Shown piece by piece: positions 17,159 to 24,879 of a DNA stretch of 58,530 nucleotides. Numbering within the stretch: the first letter of the stretch is position 1; every line of letters begins with the position of its first letter. The stretch comes from a virus. Under the pieces are notes generated by a model. That model was not told the DNA's origin. It ran no database searches and saw only the letters and a program-made list of their open reading frames with translations. A program made the translations under genes and the position numbers. The stretch lies in IMG/VR virus record IMGVR_UViG_3300043410_000871, positions 1-58,530 of that record; one strand, 5' to 3'.

Positions 17159-17721
17159 ACGATATCCTAGTATTTGACGATATTATTCCAGTACAGCATC
17201 AAGAATTCCTTGAATATTATTTTCTCCGTGGTGAGAATAAATGGTATTTTCAAAAGGATATAACATACACTGACCCAGAGAATCAAGGAGCAGAAGTTAC
17301 ACACTATGGGTTTTCTAACCTAATATACGACCGTGCAACTAAGCCTGACATGGGTGCTGATTTTTATAATATCCTCCCTGTTCTTTATCAAGCAGGCGCA
17401 AGAGTGGGGTTTGATGTTGGTGCTGTACTTAGAATGCGAGCATTCCTCCAATTACCTATTGCGTCAAATGATGGCCCAATTAACAATGCACACACTGACA
17501 TGGCAATGAATCACTTAGTTGTGCTGTATTATTTGACCGACTCTGATGGTGATACATACATTTATAACGAGACTGAGAAATCAGAAACATACACCATTAA
17601 ACAACAGGTAACGCCCAAGCGTGGTAGATGCGTAGTATTTGATGGGCGACTCTACCACAGTAGCAGTAGGCCAACAAATAATAGACGCTGTATTTTAAAC
17701 ATTAATTTTATACCCAAATGA
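17155..17721 (+). CDS. 2-oxoglutarate/Fe(II) oxygenase, array member 2
   Basis: The 188-residue product keeps all expected catalytic residues: H113-T-D115, H168 and R178, within AHTDMA, VVLYYLTDSDGDTYIYNE (122-139), TPKRGRCVVFDGRLYH (153-168) and RRCILNINF. It starts MNDILVFDDIIP, an opening very like that of member 6 (MNDIIVLDDVIP). Both ends overlap neighbours by ATGA, so translation is likely coupled along the array. Members 1 and 2 share a similar layout (HWHF/KWYF-type strand, then the HxD core) and may have arisen by duplication, but overall identity outside the core is low. Substrate unknown. Confidence 0.88.
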   Translation: MNDILVFDDIIPVQHQEFLEYYFLRGENKWYFQKDITYTDPENQGAEVTHYGFSNLIYDRATKPDMGADFYNILPVLYQAGARVGFDVGAVLRMRAFLQLPIASNDGPINNAHTDMAMNHLVVLYYLTDSDGDTYIYNETEKSETYTIKQQVTPKRGRCVVFDGRLYHSSSRPTNNRRCILNINFIPK

Positions 17722-18350
17722 CCACGTTTTATCAACCATTTGCATCACACATTTACCACAACACTGAGTCGCGAGTATCAAATCATGACGAGTTGAAAAA
17801 ATTTGTGTTAGACATGTATGCGGAATCACCAGTAAAAGAGGGAAACTTTTATCACACTGGGTTCACTACATACTTCTACGATGACTTTACGGGACATTTA
17901 TACACACATGAATTGTTTAATGAACTCCGTGACATGATTATTAGGGAAGCTAATAAGTTTGTGACTAAACGATATGAACATTTGGAGCAGCATGGAAAGA
18001 TTGTTTTTAAAAATATACGTCCATTGCGTTTTACTAACATGTGGTTTAATGTAAATCCCCCAGGTGGATATCAAGGTAGACACCACCATGCTATGAATTT
18101 GTTAGGCGGTACATACTATTTAGATGTACCAGATGAGTCTGGAAAGATTGGGTTTTATGATCCAAACCAGTTTGCATACTTTCATAATCAAGACCATAAT
18201 GCTATGAACTTGTTAATACCAGATTTCGATGTACAAACGTCTACTGGCGATTTATTAATTTGGCCAGGGTGGATGGACCATGAAATTTCAGTAAACAAGA
18301 CTGCTGATAAGAATAGGCTATCAATATCATTTGGGATTAATTGGGCATGA
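17718..18350 (+). CDS. Putative 2-oxoglutarate/Fe(II) oxygenase of a second family, array member 3
   Basis: This 210-residue product is not of the same sub-family as members 1, 2, 4-6 and 8. It resembles the family of putative 2OG-Fe(II) oxygenases known as TIGR02466: NMWFNVNPPGGYQGRHHH (107-124), GGTYYLDVP (130-138), IGFYDP, GDLLIWPGWMDHEI (177-190) and NRLSISFGINW. H122-H124 and H188 are candidate iron ligands, and R200 could bind 2-oxoglutarate. Proteins of this family are common in T4-like cyanophages. It overlaps the flanking genes by ATGA on both sides. The reaction and substrate are unknown. Confidence 0.8.
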   Translation: MTTFYQPFASHIYHNTESRVSNHDELKKFVLDMYAESPVKEGNFYHTGFTTYFYDDFTGHLYTHELFNELRDMIIREANKFVTKRYEHLEQHGKIVFKNIRPLRFTNMWFNVNPPGGYQGRHHHAMNLLGGTYYLDVPDESGKIGFYDPNQFAYFHNQDHNAMNLLIPDFDVQTSTGDLLIWPGWMDHEISVNKTADKNRLSISFGINWA

Positions 18351-18955
18351 TTAAAGTGTATGATGATTTATTACCCCCAGCTTTGGTTGATAGAATTGAA
18401 GCAACTCTTCTTAATGACCAATTTTATTGGTTTGCCCTGGATAACTTATCACTAGGTGGCCAGAAAGTAAAACGCGAATTTATTATGCCAGAGGGATACA
18501 AATATGTTGAGTCGCCTGGCATGACAAAGCCGTTCTGGCGTGATGGACTTTGGTACGACCCATATGACATGTTCATGATGAGTAATATGATTATTGATTA
18601 TTTTTCTGAAGCTAGTGGTATCCCAGCAAATCGTCTAGTTCGCATTAAGGGAAATATGCTAACTCCCAACCCGAATCCAGAATATGATGAAACAGCAATG
18701 CATTACCCACACATTGACTTCTATAATAATCATCATGTCTTGGTATACTATGTAAATGACAGTGATGGAGATACCGTCATCTTTAATGAAAAGTGGAGTC
18801 CTGAACATGATGGTAGTCTTATACCATTAACTATTAAAGAGCGTATTGCGCCTAAGCGTGGGAGAATTGCATACTTTGATGGACTGCATTACCATACTAG
18901 CACGAATCCAATGCATCACGGTGAGCGTGTAATTTTAAATATTAATTTCGCATGA
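18347..18955 (+). CDS. 2-oxoglutarate/Fe(II) oxygenase, array member 4
   Basis: I place the start at the ATG at 18347, which gives an ATGA overlap like the rest of the array and the conserved opening MIKVYDDLLP; an in-frame TTG six bases earlier is less likely. The 202-residue product has H122-I-D124, H183 and R194, in HYPHIDF, VYYVNDSDGDTVIFNE (133-148), APKRGRIAYFDGLHYH (168-183) and RVILNINF. Compared with members 1 and 2 there is an extra segment (about residues 40-75) rich in Tyr, Trp and Pro before the HxD core. Substrate unknown. Confidence 0.88.
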   Translation: MIKVYDDLLPPALVDRIEATLLNDQFYWFALDNLSLGGQKVKREFIMPEGYKYVESPGMTKPFWRDGLWYDPYDMFMMSNMIIDYFSEASGIPANRLVRIKGNMLTPNPNPEYDETAMHYPHIDFYNNHHVLVYYVNDSDGDTVIFNEKWSPEHDGSLIPLTIKERIAPKRGRIAYFDGLHYHTSTNPMHHGERVILNINFA

Positions 18956-19530
18956 TACAAGTTTTTGATAACATTATCCCACTAACAGCACAACAGCGGC
19001 TTATTGATTTAGTGAATGAAAGACACTTTAGATGGTACTACAGAAAGTCTGTATCATATCAGTCCCCATCGAATGTGCCAGCGTTTTTTACAAACATGGA
19101 TACAAGTGGATATGCGTGTCCTGCATATATTAAAAATGCAATAGAAGTACAAGAGCTAATGCCATACGCACAGCAAATTTTTGATAATATGTACGACTTG
19201 ACTGGAATTAAAGTTAATGATTTAATTCGTGTTACATTCAACTTATTATATCAACACCCATCCAAGGAGTTTACTAAGGATACGTGGAACTCAGCCCACA
19301 CTGATCAACAACATGATCACAAGGTATTATTGTATTACGTGGACAACAGTGACGGTGACACATTTATTTTTAATGAAAGAGCTGGTGAGACTTTTGATAA
19401 ATTTACTGTTAATCAACGCATAACACCCAAACGTGGGTCAGCTGTGTTATTCGATGGGACACAATATCATGCCTCAAGTAACCCGCTTAATTCATTTAAA
19501 CGCTACACTATTAATTTTAACTTTGTATGA
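18952..19530 (+). CDS. 2-oxoglutarate/Fe(II) oxygenase, array member 5
   Basis: The 192-residue product opens MIQVFDNIIP and carries H116-T-D118, H173 and R184 in the core segments AHTDQQ, KVLLYYVDNSDGDTFIFNE (124-142), TPKRGSAVLFDGTQYH (158-173) and RYTINFNF. One change from most relatives is the S in KRGS where the others have KRGR or KKGR. It overlaps both neighbours by ATGA. The pair HTDQQ here and HVDQQ in member 1 suggests a closer relation between those two cores. Substrate unknown. Confidence 0.87.
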   Translation: MIQVFDNIIPLTAQQRLIDLVNERHFRWYYRKSVSYQSPSNVPAFFTNMDTSGYACPAYIKNAIEVQELMPYAQQIFDNMYDLTGIKVNDLIRVTFNLLYQHPSKEFTKDTWNSAHTDQQHDHKVLLYYVDNSDGDTFIFNERAGETFDKFTVNQRITPKRGSAVLFDGTQYHASSNPLNSFKRYTINFNFV

Positions 19531-20141
19531 ACGATATTATTGTACTAGATGATGTAATTCCTAAGCGTACACAGTATAGACTCGCTGACTATGTCTGTGA
19601 TTCAGAGTTTGCGTGGAATGATTACAACCACATTTTAACTGCTGGTATGTACTTTAAGGATGTTACAGTAACTTCAGACATGAACATGTGTCCTAGTGAT
19701 TCACTGATCAAGTTATGCTATTATAATGATTTTAGACGTAGTAAAATTTTTGATGAAACTATATATTGGTTAGGAATGGCTGTATTAGATGGATACTCGC
19801 AAAAAACTGGTGAAAAAGTCAACGGTGTTATGCGTATGAAAGTCAATAACCAAAGTGTATCCCCAATATATGGATATGATGGCAATTGCTGTAATGAGAT
19901 CCATGTAGATAATTTTGAAATGCACAAAACTTTAGTGTATTATATAAACGATAGTGATGGTGATACAATATTGTTTGATAAACTCTGGGAACCAGGTATA
20001 AAAGAATATGCTGTAAAAACTGCTGAACGAGTTACACCAAAGCAGGGTAGGATTGTGTGTTTTAATGGTTTGAGGTTCCATGCACCTAGTAATCCTATAC
20101 ATAACCGCAGACGTTATGTGTTAAATATTAACTTCTATTGA
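19527..20141 (+). CDS. 2-oxoglutarate/Fe(II) oxygenase, array member 6
   Basis: The 204-residue product opens MNDIIVLDDVIP and has H126-V-D128, H185 and an Arg near 194-196 in the segments IHVDNF, TLVYYINDSDGDTILFDKLW (135-154), TPKQGRIVCFNGLRFH (170-185) and RRYVLNINF. It differs from its relatives in having FNG instead of FDG before the distal histidine and several cysteines (C54, C64, C121, C122) in the N-terminal half. It starts within the ATGA overlap of member 5 and ends 7 bases before member 7. Substrate unknown. Confidence 0.87.
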   Translation: MNDIIVLDDVIPKRTQYRLADYVCDSEFAWNDYNHILTAGMYFKDVTVTSDMNMCPSDSLIKLCYYNDFRRSKIFDETIYWLGMAVLDGYSQKTGEKVNGVMRMKVNNQSVSPIYGYDGNCCNEIHVDNFEMHKTLVYYINDSDGDTILFDKLWEPGIKEYAVKTAERVTPKQGRIVCFNGLRFHAPSNPIHNRRRYVLNINFY

Positions 20142-20148
20142 GATAAAC

Positions 20149-20739
20149 ATGAAATCAGATATTAAAGACTTTATTGGTATTTTTGACGATGTTGTTAGCA
20201 AAGAGTTTTGCAACGATGTTATTGACTATTACAGATATGTACAGAATGCATCATTAACTTGCAGTAGGCAAGCAGCAGAGGGTGTTGAAAAGTTTAAAAA
20301 GCAGGATGACACTTACTTTTTCCAAGATGAAATGCAACAGGAATTCCAGTTGCATAATACAAATATTTTGCAAGAAGCAAATAGAGCATTTGCTGATTGT
20401 ATAAATGCATATTTTAATCACTATGACATTCTATACTCAACAAATTATGGAGTGTATTCATATAGGTTGCAAAAGACACCAATTAATGGAGGATACCATG
20501 TTTGGCACCATGAGCGTGGGGATTTAGAAAATCAGCATAGAATGCTGGCCATGATCCTATACCTTAATGATGTTGATGACGGTGGTGAGACTGAGTTCCA
20601 CTATTATCCACGTAGGGTGCAAGCAAAAGCCGGGCGAGTTCTAATATGCCCAGCTGATTTTACACATACACATCGTGGCAATCCGCCACTATCTAACGAA
20701 AAATATATTATTACAACTTGGGCATCTCACGTAAAATGA
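20149..20739 (+). CDS. Prolyl-4-hydroxylase-type 2OG oxygenase, array member 7
   Basis: This 196-residue product belongs to a third family, the P4H-like oxygenases: NGGYHVWHHERGD (113-125), MLAMILYLNDVDDGGETEFH (132-151), KAGRVLICPADFTHTHRGNP (160-179) and EKYIITTW. The usual first iron site HxD appears instead as H120-H-E122, or H121-x-x-x-D125, so the ligand set may be unusual; the distal ligand is H173 or H175 and K185 is the likely 2-oxoglutarate binder, as in animal and plant P4Hs. Known P4H-like enzymes hydroxylate proline, lysine or other residues in proteins. It is the only array gene separated from its upstream neighbour by a gap rather than an overlap. Confidence 0.88.
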   Translation: MKSDIKDFIGIFDDVVSKEFCNDVIDYYRYVQNASLTCSRQAAEGVEKFKKQDDTYFFQDEMQQEFQLHNTNILQEANRAFADCINAYFNHYDILYSTNYGVYSYRLQKTPINGGYHVWHHERGDLENQHRMLAMILYLNDVDDGGETEFHYYPRRVQAKAGRVLICPADFTHTHRGNPPLSNEKYIITTWASHVK

Positions 20740-21359
20740 TTAAAATTATTGACGATTTCTTACCAGAACCATTATTTGAAAGACTTTATCAGGATATAAC
20801 GTCCTTTGACTTTCCATGGTTTTATTTAAAAGATACTACCTATAAGAGCAAGTACAGTGATGACGAAGCTCTGTGGGATGACGGATTTTCATGCTTAATA
20901 TATTTGCAAAAAATTGATGAACAATTTGAGTTTAAAGCGCCTGCTTATGAAGCGTTTGTTCCACTAATGGCACATTGTGAGTTTGCTTTAGGATATAAAA
21001 TGTCATCATTAGCCAGGGTTAAAGCAAATCTAAGCACTACATCTATTACTAATGCTCCATTTGAACCACACGTTGATCAACCAGATGTTGCTATGAACAC
21101 TGCAATTTTGTATTTAAATGACTCCGATGGCCCAACATATATCTATGATAATAAATGCCCAGTTGGATCAACAACCAACCAGGCATTAGAGTATTATAGA
21201 AAGAATAAAGATGATTTTAAAGTACTCTGTGCGGTTCCGCCTAAACGCAATCGTATGGTATTATTTGATGGTGATTATTATCACTCTGGATCACGCCCAG
21301 TAACTAATAAAACCAGATTGAATATTAACTTCAACTGGTTTGCCAAAACTACTGAGTAA
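20736..21359 (+). CDS. 2-oxoglutarate/Fe(II) oxygenase, array member 8
   Basis: Start set at the ATG at 20736, giving an ATGA overlap with member 7 and the family opening MIKIIDDFLPEP; an in-frame TTG 18 bases upstream is less likely. The 207-residue product has H112-V-D114, H183 and R194 in PHVDQPDVAMNTAILYLNDS, DGPTYIYDN, PPKRNRMVLFDGDYYH (168-183) and RLNINFNW. It departs from the sub-family in having DSDGPT where others have DSDGDT and KRNR where others have KRGR, and it has an insertion of about 20 residues before the second half of the core. Its last 11 bases overlap the convergent gene on the minus strand. Confidence 0.87.
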   Translation: MIKIIDDFLPEPLFERLYQDITSFDFPWFYLKDTTYKSKYSDDEALWDDGFSCLIYLQKIDEQFEFKAPAYEAFVPLMAHCEFALGYKMSSLARVKANLSTTSITNAPFEPHVDQPDVAMNTAILYLNDSDGPTYIYDNKCPVGSTTNQALEYYRKNKDDFKVLCAVPPKRNRMVLFDGDYYHSGSRPVTNKTRLNINFNWFAKTTE

Positions 21360-22632
21360 TTATTTTAATACCTTTAAAGTGATCCGCATGTCCACGTAGT
21401 GCTTGGGCATCGCGGTTTACTTCAATTAGACTGTCAAAGTCCGGTGCTCCAAAAGTTCTTTCACATGCGTGGCAATCCCAACACTCGTTCTTACAATTCT
21501 TTAGAACAGCATTGAGTGACTTTCCTTTACCAGTAGTCCATACAGTCTCACTATCAATTTGTGCGACATTTTCAAAAGTAGACTCATACTTGACATTACA
21601 ATAGCGCAACGGTTGGAAATTAGAAACAACTCCTGGATTATTTTCCATTATTTCTTCAAAATAATTTGCCATGCCATATTGAGCACCTGATTCAATGACA
21701 CCATTTAGGTTTGCATTGTCAGCAGCCCACTTTTGTCCTTTGACGTGTGCAATATTTGACCAGACAAATTTCTGATCATAGCTATTGTTTGGCATTGACA
21801 TCATGCGTCCAGAAAATTTAAAGTAGTCAACCTTATTTCTATATTCTTCAAACGTAGCTTTATTTGCCCAAACCATTTCGGTACCAATACGTGGGAGTTC
21901 GTTATACATCTGATGGCGCCAACGTTTACATGTCATGTTGCCATGATTTTCCCAGTAACTCCACCCAATTTCTTTATTCATCGTATCATGCTCAACTTTG
22001 AATGCACAGTTAGGCATACAGCCCTCTGTTACTAGCAATGATAGTTTTAAATTGGGAAACTTTTTACGAACTGGTTGCATTGCTTCAAGTGCATCCATAT
22101 TACGGTTTAAACTTCGATCCAAGTTAATAACGTCATATCCAAGAGCATGGTAATCAACTACTTGCTGTGGAGTGGTAATGATATGATTTACAGTATTCTT
22201 CCAGCGCATTTCTGGGAAATTACGTTGTAATATAGTAGTAGCCATCATATGTACATGTGAAATAGTACACGAACGTACACCCATTTCATAGTACTTACCA
22301 ATATGGTCTACAAAACCATTCATAATATCCATGTCTTCAACTAACTCCCTATTAGGATATGTTTCGTTAAAAGTTAATGATATTTCAATACCAAATTCTT
22401 TCTGGATCTTTAGTAGCGTTTGAATGTGTGCTTCATCCAGAGGCGCAGCCATCACATCACCGTAAATTCTTTCTACACCGTTGTATGTGTATCGATATGG
22501 GTCTGAGAAATAGATATCAAATATTTCTGCTCGGTATCTAGGATGTGAGTTTTTAATGCAGTGGTAGTAAAGCTCTGGGTCCTTAGTAAAACTAGGGTAA
22601 CCGAATGAAAATAGTTTATTGTAATTGCTCAT
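21349..22632 (-). CDS. U32-peptidase-like TIM-barrel protein with Fe-S-type cysteines
   Basis: The 427-residue product looks like the U32 (COG0826) fold family: IEISLTFNETYPN near 74-86, a DYHALGYDVINLDRSL strand-loop near 160-175, and VTEGCMPNCAFKVEHD near 201-216, which parallels the 'NEGC...C..R..H' segment of those proteins. Extra cysteines (CKRWRH near 236, then C-x3-C-x2-C-x2-C near 384-393) could hold an Fe-S cluster. Characterised relatives include UbiU/UbiV and RlhA, which hydroxylate a quinone precursor or rRNA with an Fe-S cluster and no O2, and some are annotated as proteases. The substrate here is unknown. It lies after a terminator and ends inside oxygenase member 8. It lacks the CxxxCxxC of radical SAM enzymes. 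Confidence 0.68.
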   Translation of the reverse strand: MSNYNKLFSFGYPSFTKDPELYYHCIKNSHPRYRAEIFDIYFSDPYRYTYNGVERIYGDVMAAPLDEAHIQTLLKIQKEFGIEISLTFNETYPNRELVEDMDIMNGFVDHIGKYYEMGVRSCTISHVHMMATTILQRNFPEMRWKNTVNHIITTPQQVVDYHALGYDVINLDRSLNRNMDALEAMQPVRKKFPNLKLSLLVTEGCMPNCAFKVEHDTMNKEIGWSYWENHGNMTCKRWRHQMYNELPRIGTEMVWANKATFEEYRNKVDYFKFSGRMMSMPNNSYDQKFVWSNIAHVKGQKWAADNANLNGVIESGAQYGMANYFEEIMENNPGVVSNFQPLRYCNVKYESTFENVAQIDSETVWTTGKGKSLNAVLKNCKNECWDCHACERTFGAPDFDSLIEVNRDAQALRGHADHFKGIKIITQ

Positions 22633-22640
22633 AAAGATGA

Positions 22641-22670
22641 AAAAAGGTAAGTGTATTACTTACCCTTTTT
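22641..22670 (-). terminator. Terminator, probably bidirectional
   Basis: The hairpin GGTAAGT / ACTTACC with a 5-base loop has an A run on one side and a T run on the other, so it can work on either strand. On the minus strand it ends the halogenase/assembly-protein transcript; on the plus strand it could stop read-through from the oxygenase array. Confidence 0.8.
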
Positions 22671-22689
22671 GTAAACTCACCAGTGGGGA

Positions 22690-23211
22690 TTATGGTTTAT
22701 ATGGACCAGAAACTGGGTTATCCCATTTTCCACTCATGTAATCTGCTGCCAACTCGTCAGCCATTTCCTGTGGTGTTTTGATTCTATATGCAGGATCGTC
22801 TGGGTGTTCATCATGTAAATTAATCATTACTTCCACTCTGCTAGATAACTCATCATTAGCTGCTAACATTGCTTCATGGTTGTCTTTAGGGAATAAAATC
22901 TTAATTTTTTCAATCCTTGCTGCCCATTCAGCCAACGGGTCCGTGTCACCATTTTGTACTGCTTTAAAAATAGTATCAAGCTGTGAACCAACGTCACCAT
23001 ATGCAACTCTACGAGCAACTTCGTAACGAGTTTCTGGTTTATATGGTGGACTAAATTCACCAGTTTCCCAGTTGTATTCCCACATGAATTGAACTTCTGG
23101 TCCGCATTCGTGCCAAACACTGTCAACGTGGACGTCAAAACGTTCTTGTTCATTTTCCGCGATACCTTGAACACGGGTTTCCTTAATATGCACTAGTGCG
23201 TATCTTGCCAT
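22690..23211 (-). CDS. Small tail-fibre-associated protein (assembly-chaperone/XkdW-like)
   Basis: The 173-residue product contains VAYGDVGSQLDTIFKAVQNG (about 69-88) followed by DPLAEWAARIEKIKILFPK, the pattern found at the ends of many phage tail-fibre assembly or tail-collar-associated proteins (YGDxGxQLDxxxxD...W...I...K..PK). Such proteins sit beside tail fibre genes and are thought to help fibre assembly or attachment. The C-terminus is rich in Pro, Asp and Tyr. It starts 2 bases after the halogenase stop with a GAGGAG ribosome site, so the two are almost certainly co-translated. The exact role is not proven. Confidence 0.62.
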   Translation of the reverse strand: MARYALVHIKETRVQGIAENEQERFDVHVDSVWHECGPEVQFMWEYNWETGEFSPPYKPETRYEVARRVAYGDVGSQLDTIFKAVQNGDTDPLAEWAARIEKIKILFPKDNHEAMLAANDELSSRVEVMINLHDEHPDDPAYRIKTPQEMADELAADYMSGKWDNPVSGPYKP

Positions 23212-23213
23212 TT

Positions 23214-24845
23214 TTATTGCTCCTCATTCTTAATATGAATATGTTTTTTTAGATACTCATAATGGGTAGGTAATTTCTCAATTGTTGGTAATAAAACGTT
23301 GTCTCTATATTCGACCCAATTCTTTGTGCTTTCTTCAGCACTCCATTGATTACGCATACCATACCTATCATTATCATCTTGTAAGTATCTCTTATTTACC
23401 GGATTATAGTTCTGTCCGGCAGCGATATACATAACTCCACCCATATTAAAGTCATATGCGTGATTAGTTAAAATTCTAGTTGAAAGATCCATATATGCAT
23501 TGCGTAAGCGTGGAACCCAATCATTCATTTCTGGTGAATAGCTTAGTTCCTGTGTTACATATTGCCAATATGGGGTGTCATGACGTTGTGACATTGTGTA
23601 GTGCAAAGAAATAAAGTCTTTAAAACCAACAATTTGGTCATGGAACGCAAAATTGTAAGTGTCAATGTCAAATTTAGTTACAAAGCCGTCGTGCTGTTGT
23701 AGTGTATCAATAATCTTCATGATACCCTCGTGTGTTAACATTAAACCAGTTGACTCTAGTGGCTCAATAAAGCCCATAGCCAATCCAATGCCTACAACAT
23801 TTTTAATCCAGCCCTGCTTGTGTGTACCGTGCTTAATCTTGATATGCTTTAATTCAGCTTGTTCTGCACGTTCTTGAGCACCTTCTCCATGGTAGTCCAT
23901 GCGGTTGCTTGCTAAGTACTTTCTAAATTGTGCTTCAGCTTCTTCCTCAGTTGCAAATTTGCTTGAGTAAACATACCCTGTACCAATACGATTAAACAAT
24001 GGAATGTTCCATGCCCATCCTGCTTCCAATGCAGTACAGTTTGTAGCAGAAGTCATTTCATTTTCAGTATCAATGTACGGAATAATTGTTGCAATGGCTC
24101 TGTCGTTCATCAATGTGTCGTGGAATGAAATAAATTCTGATCCCATTTGACCTTCCAACAACAGTGAACGGAAACCAGTACAGTCAATATACAAGTCAGC
24201 AGTTAATGTACCGCTGTTTTCAGTAATAATACCTGAGATTGAACCGTCATCGGCCTTTGTTGCGCCTGTCATTGTATCAAGAATGTGGTTAACACCTTCT
24301 GGAATACAAACATGATTCTTTAAGTATTGACCAAATAATGCAGCATCCATGTGGTATGCAGTATCGTATTTGAAATTAAAACCACGAATTTCAAAATTTT
24401 CATTATTTGTCATTTTGTTATGATCAGCCATAACAACGTGTGGGTGATAAAATTCAGCAAACGAGCGTGGTGGCCATGCATCTTTGTCGCCAGCATTTAA
24501 CAAGAACCATTCCATTGGACCATTTGGTTTATGTGTAATATCGCATATACCGAATGGATAATGGAATACATCTGGCTTTTCACCAGGTGCTTCTCTAAAA
24601 TCAGTAAACTTAATTGATGTTTTATATGTTGCGTTGCAGTGTGGCATCCACTCTTCGTCTTTAAGACCAACTGCGTTCATATAGCTGTTGATGTGACCAA
24701 TTGTACTTTCACCGACACCAATAGTTGGAATGCCCGGTGCTTCCATCAGTGTAATTTTAAGAGATGGTATTTGACGAACTAATGCGGCTGCTGTCATCCA
24801 ACCTGAACTCCCACCACCGACAATTAAAACACTTTTGATTTGCAT
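23214..24845 (-). CDS. Flavin-dependent halogenase (tryptophan-halogenase family)
   Basis: Predicted to use FADH2, O2 and halide to halogenate an organic substrate. The 543-residue product has all hallmark motifs: GGGSSG (10-15) for FAD, GIPTIGVGESTI (38-49), the candidate catalytic lysines K75 and K79 in YKTSIKF, WAWNIP (277-282) matching WxWxIP, which separates halogenases from monooxygenases, and GFIEPLESTGL (about 370-380). Length is typical (about 510-540). A cyanophage halogenase of this family, VirX1, has been characterised and prefers iodide, so a viral member has precedent. No flavin reductase is seen in the window, so the host would need to supply FADH2. The gene is sandwiched between glycine-rich fibre genes and a fibre-assembly-like gene on the same strand, pointing to late expression. 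The substrate is unknown. Confidence 0.93.
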   Translation of the reverse strand: MQIKSVLIVGGGSSGWMTAAALVRQIPSLKITLMEAPGIPTIGVGESTIGHINSYMNAVGLKDEEWMPHCNATYKTSIKFTDFREAPGEKPDVFHYPFGICDITHKPNGPMEWFLLNAGDKDAWPPRSFAEFYHPHVVMADHNKMTNNENFEIRGFNFKYDTAYHMDAALFGQYLKNHVCIPEGVNHILDTMTGATKADDGSISGIITENSGTLTADLYIDCTGFRSLLLEGQMGSEFISFHDTLMNDRAIATIIPYIDTENEMTSATNCTALEAGWAWNIPLFNRIGTGYVYSSKFATEEEAEAQFRKYLASNRMDYHGEGAQERAEQAELKHIKIKHGTHKQGWIKNVVGIGLAMGFIEPLESTGLMLTHEGIMKIIDTLQQHDGFVTKFDIDTYNFAFHDQIVGFKDFISLHYTMSQRHDTPYWQYVTQELSYSPEMNDWVPRLRNAYMDLSTRILTNHAYDFNMGGVMYIAAGQNYNPVNKRYLQDDNDRYGMRNQWSAEESTKNWVEYRDNVLLPTIEKLPTHYEYLKKHIHIKNEEQ

Positions 24846-24855
24846 ATTGTTACCC

Positions 24856-24879
24856 TAATAAGTTATCGACTACTTATTA
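24856..24879 (-). repeat. Perfect inverted repeat at the end of glycine-rich gene 1
   Basis: TAATAAGT and ACTTATTA pair perfectly across an 8-base spacer and include the stop codon of the gene at 24877. There is no T run, so it is a weak candidate terminator, mRNA-stabilising hairpin or attenuator ahead of the halogenase gene. Confidence 0.5.

Noticed and set aside
18341-18346. TTG start six bases before the ATG of oxygenase member 4
   Set aside because: The ATG at 18347 gives the ATGA overlap used throughout the array and the conserved MIKVYDD opening.
20718-20735. TTG start 18 bases before the ATG of oxygenase member 8
   Set aside because: The ATG at 20736 gives the ATGA overlap and the family opening MIKIIDD; the extra residues match nothing.
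21349-22632. Radical SAM enzyme
   Set aside because: Cysteines are plentiful but there is no CxxxCxxC motif near the N-terminus; the strand pattern fits a U32-like barrel better.
22633-22689. Short TAAATA-box promoter before the U32-like gene, as in the five leaderless candidates
   Set aside because: The sequence before the ATG at 22632 has no TAAATA box, so it does not share the pattern.
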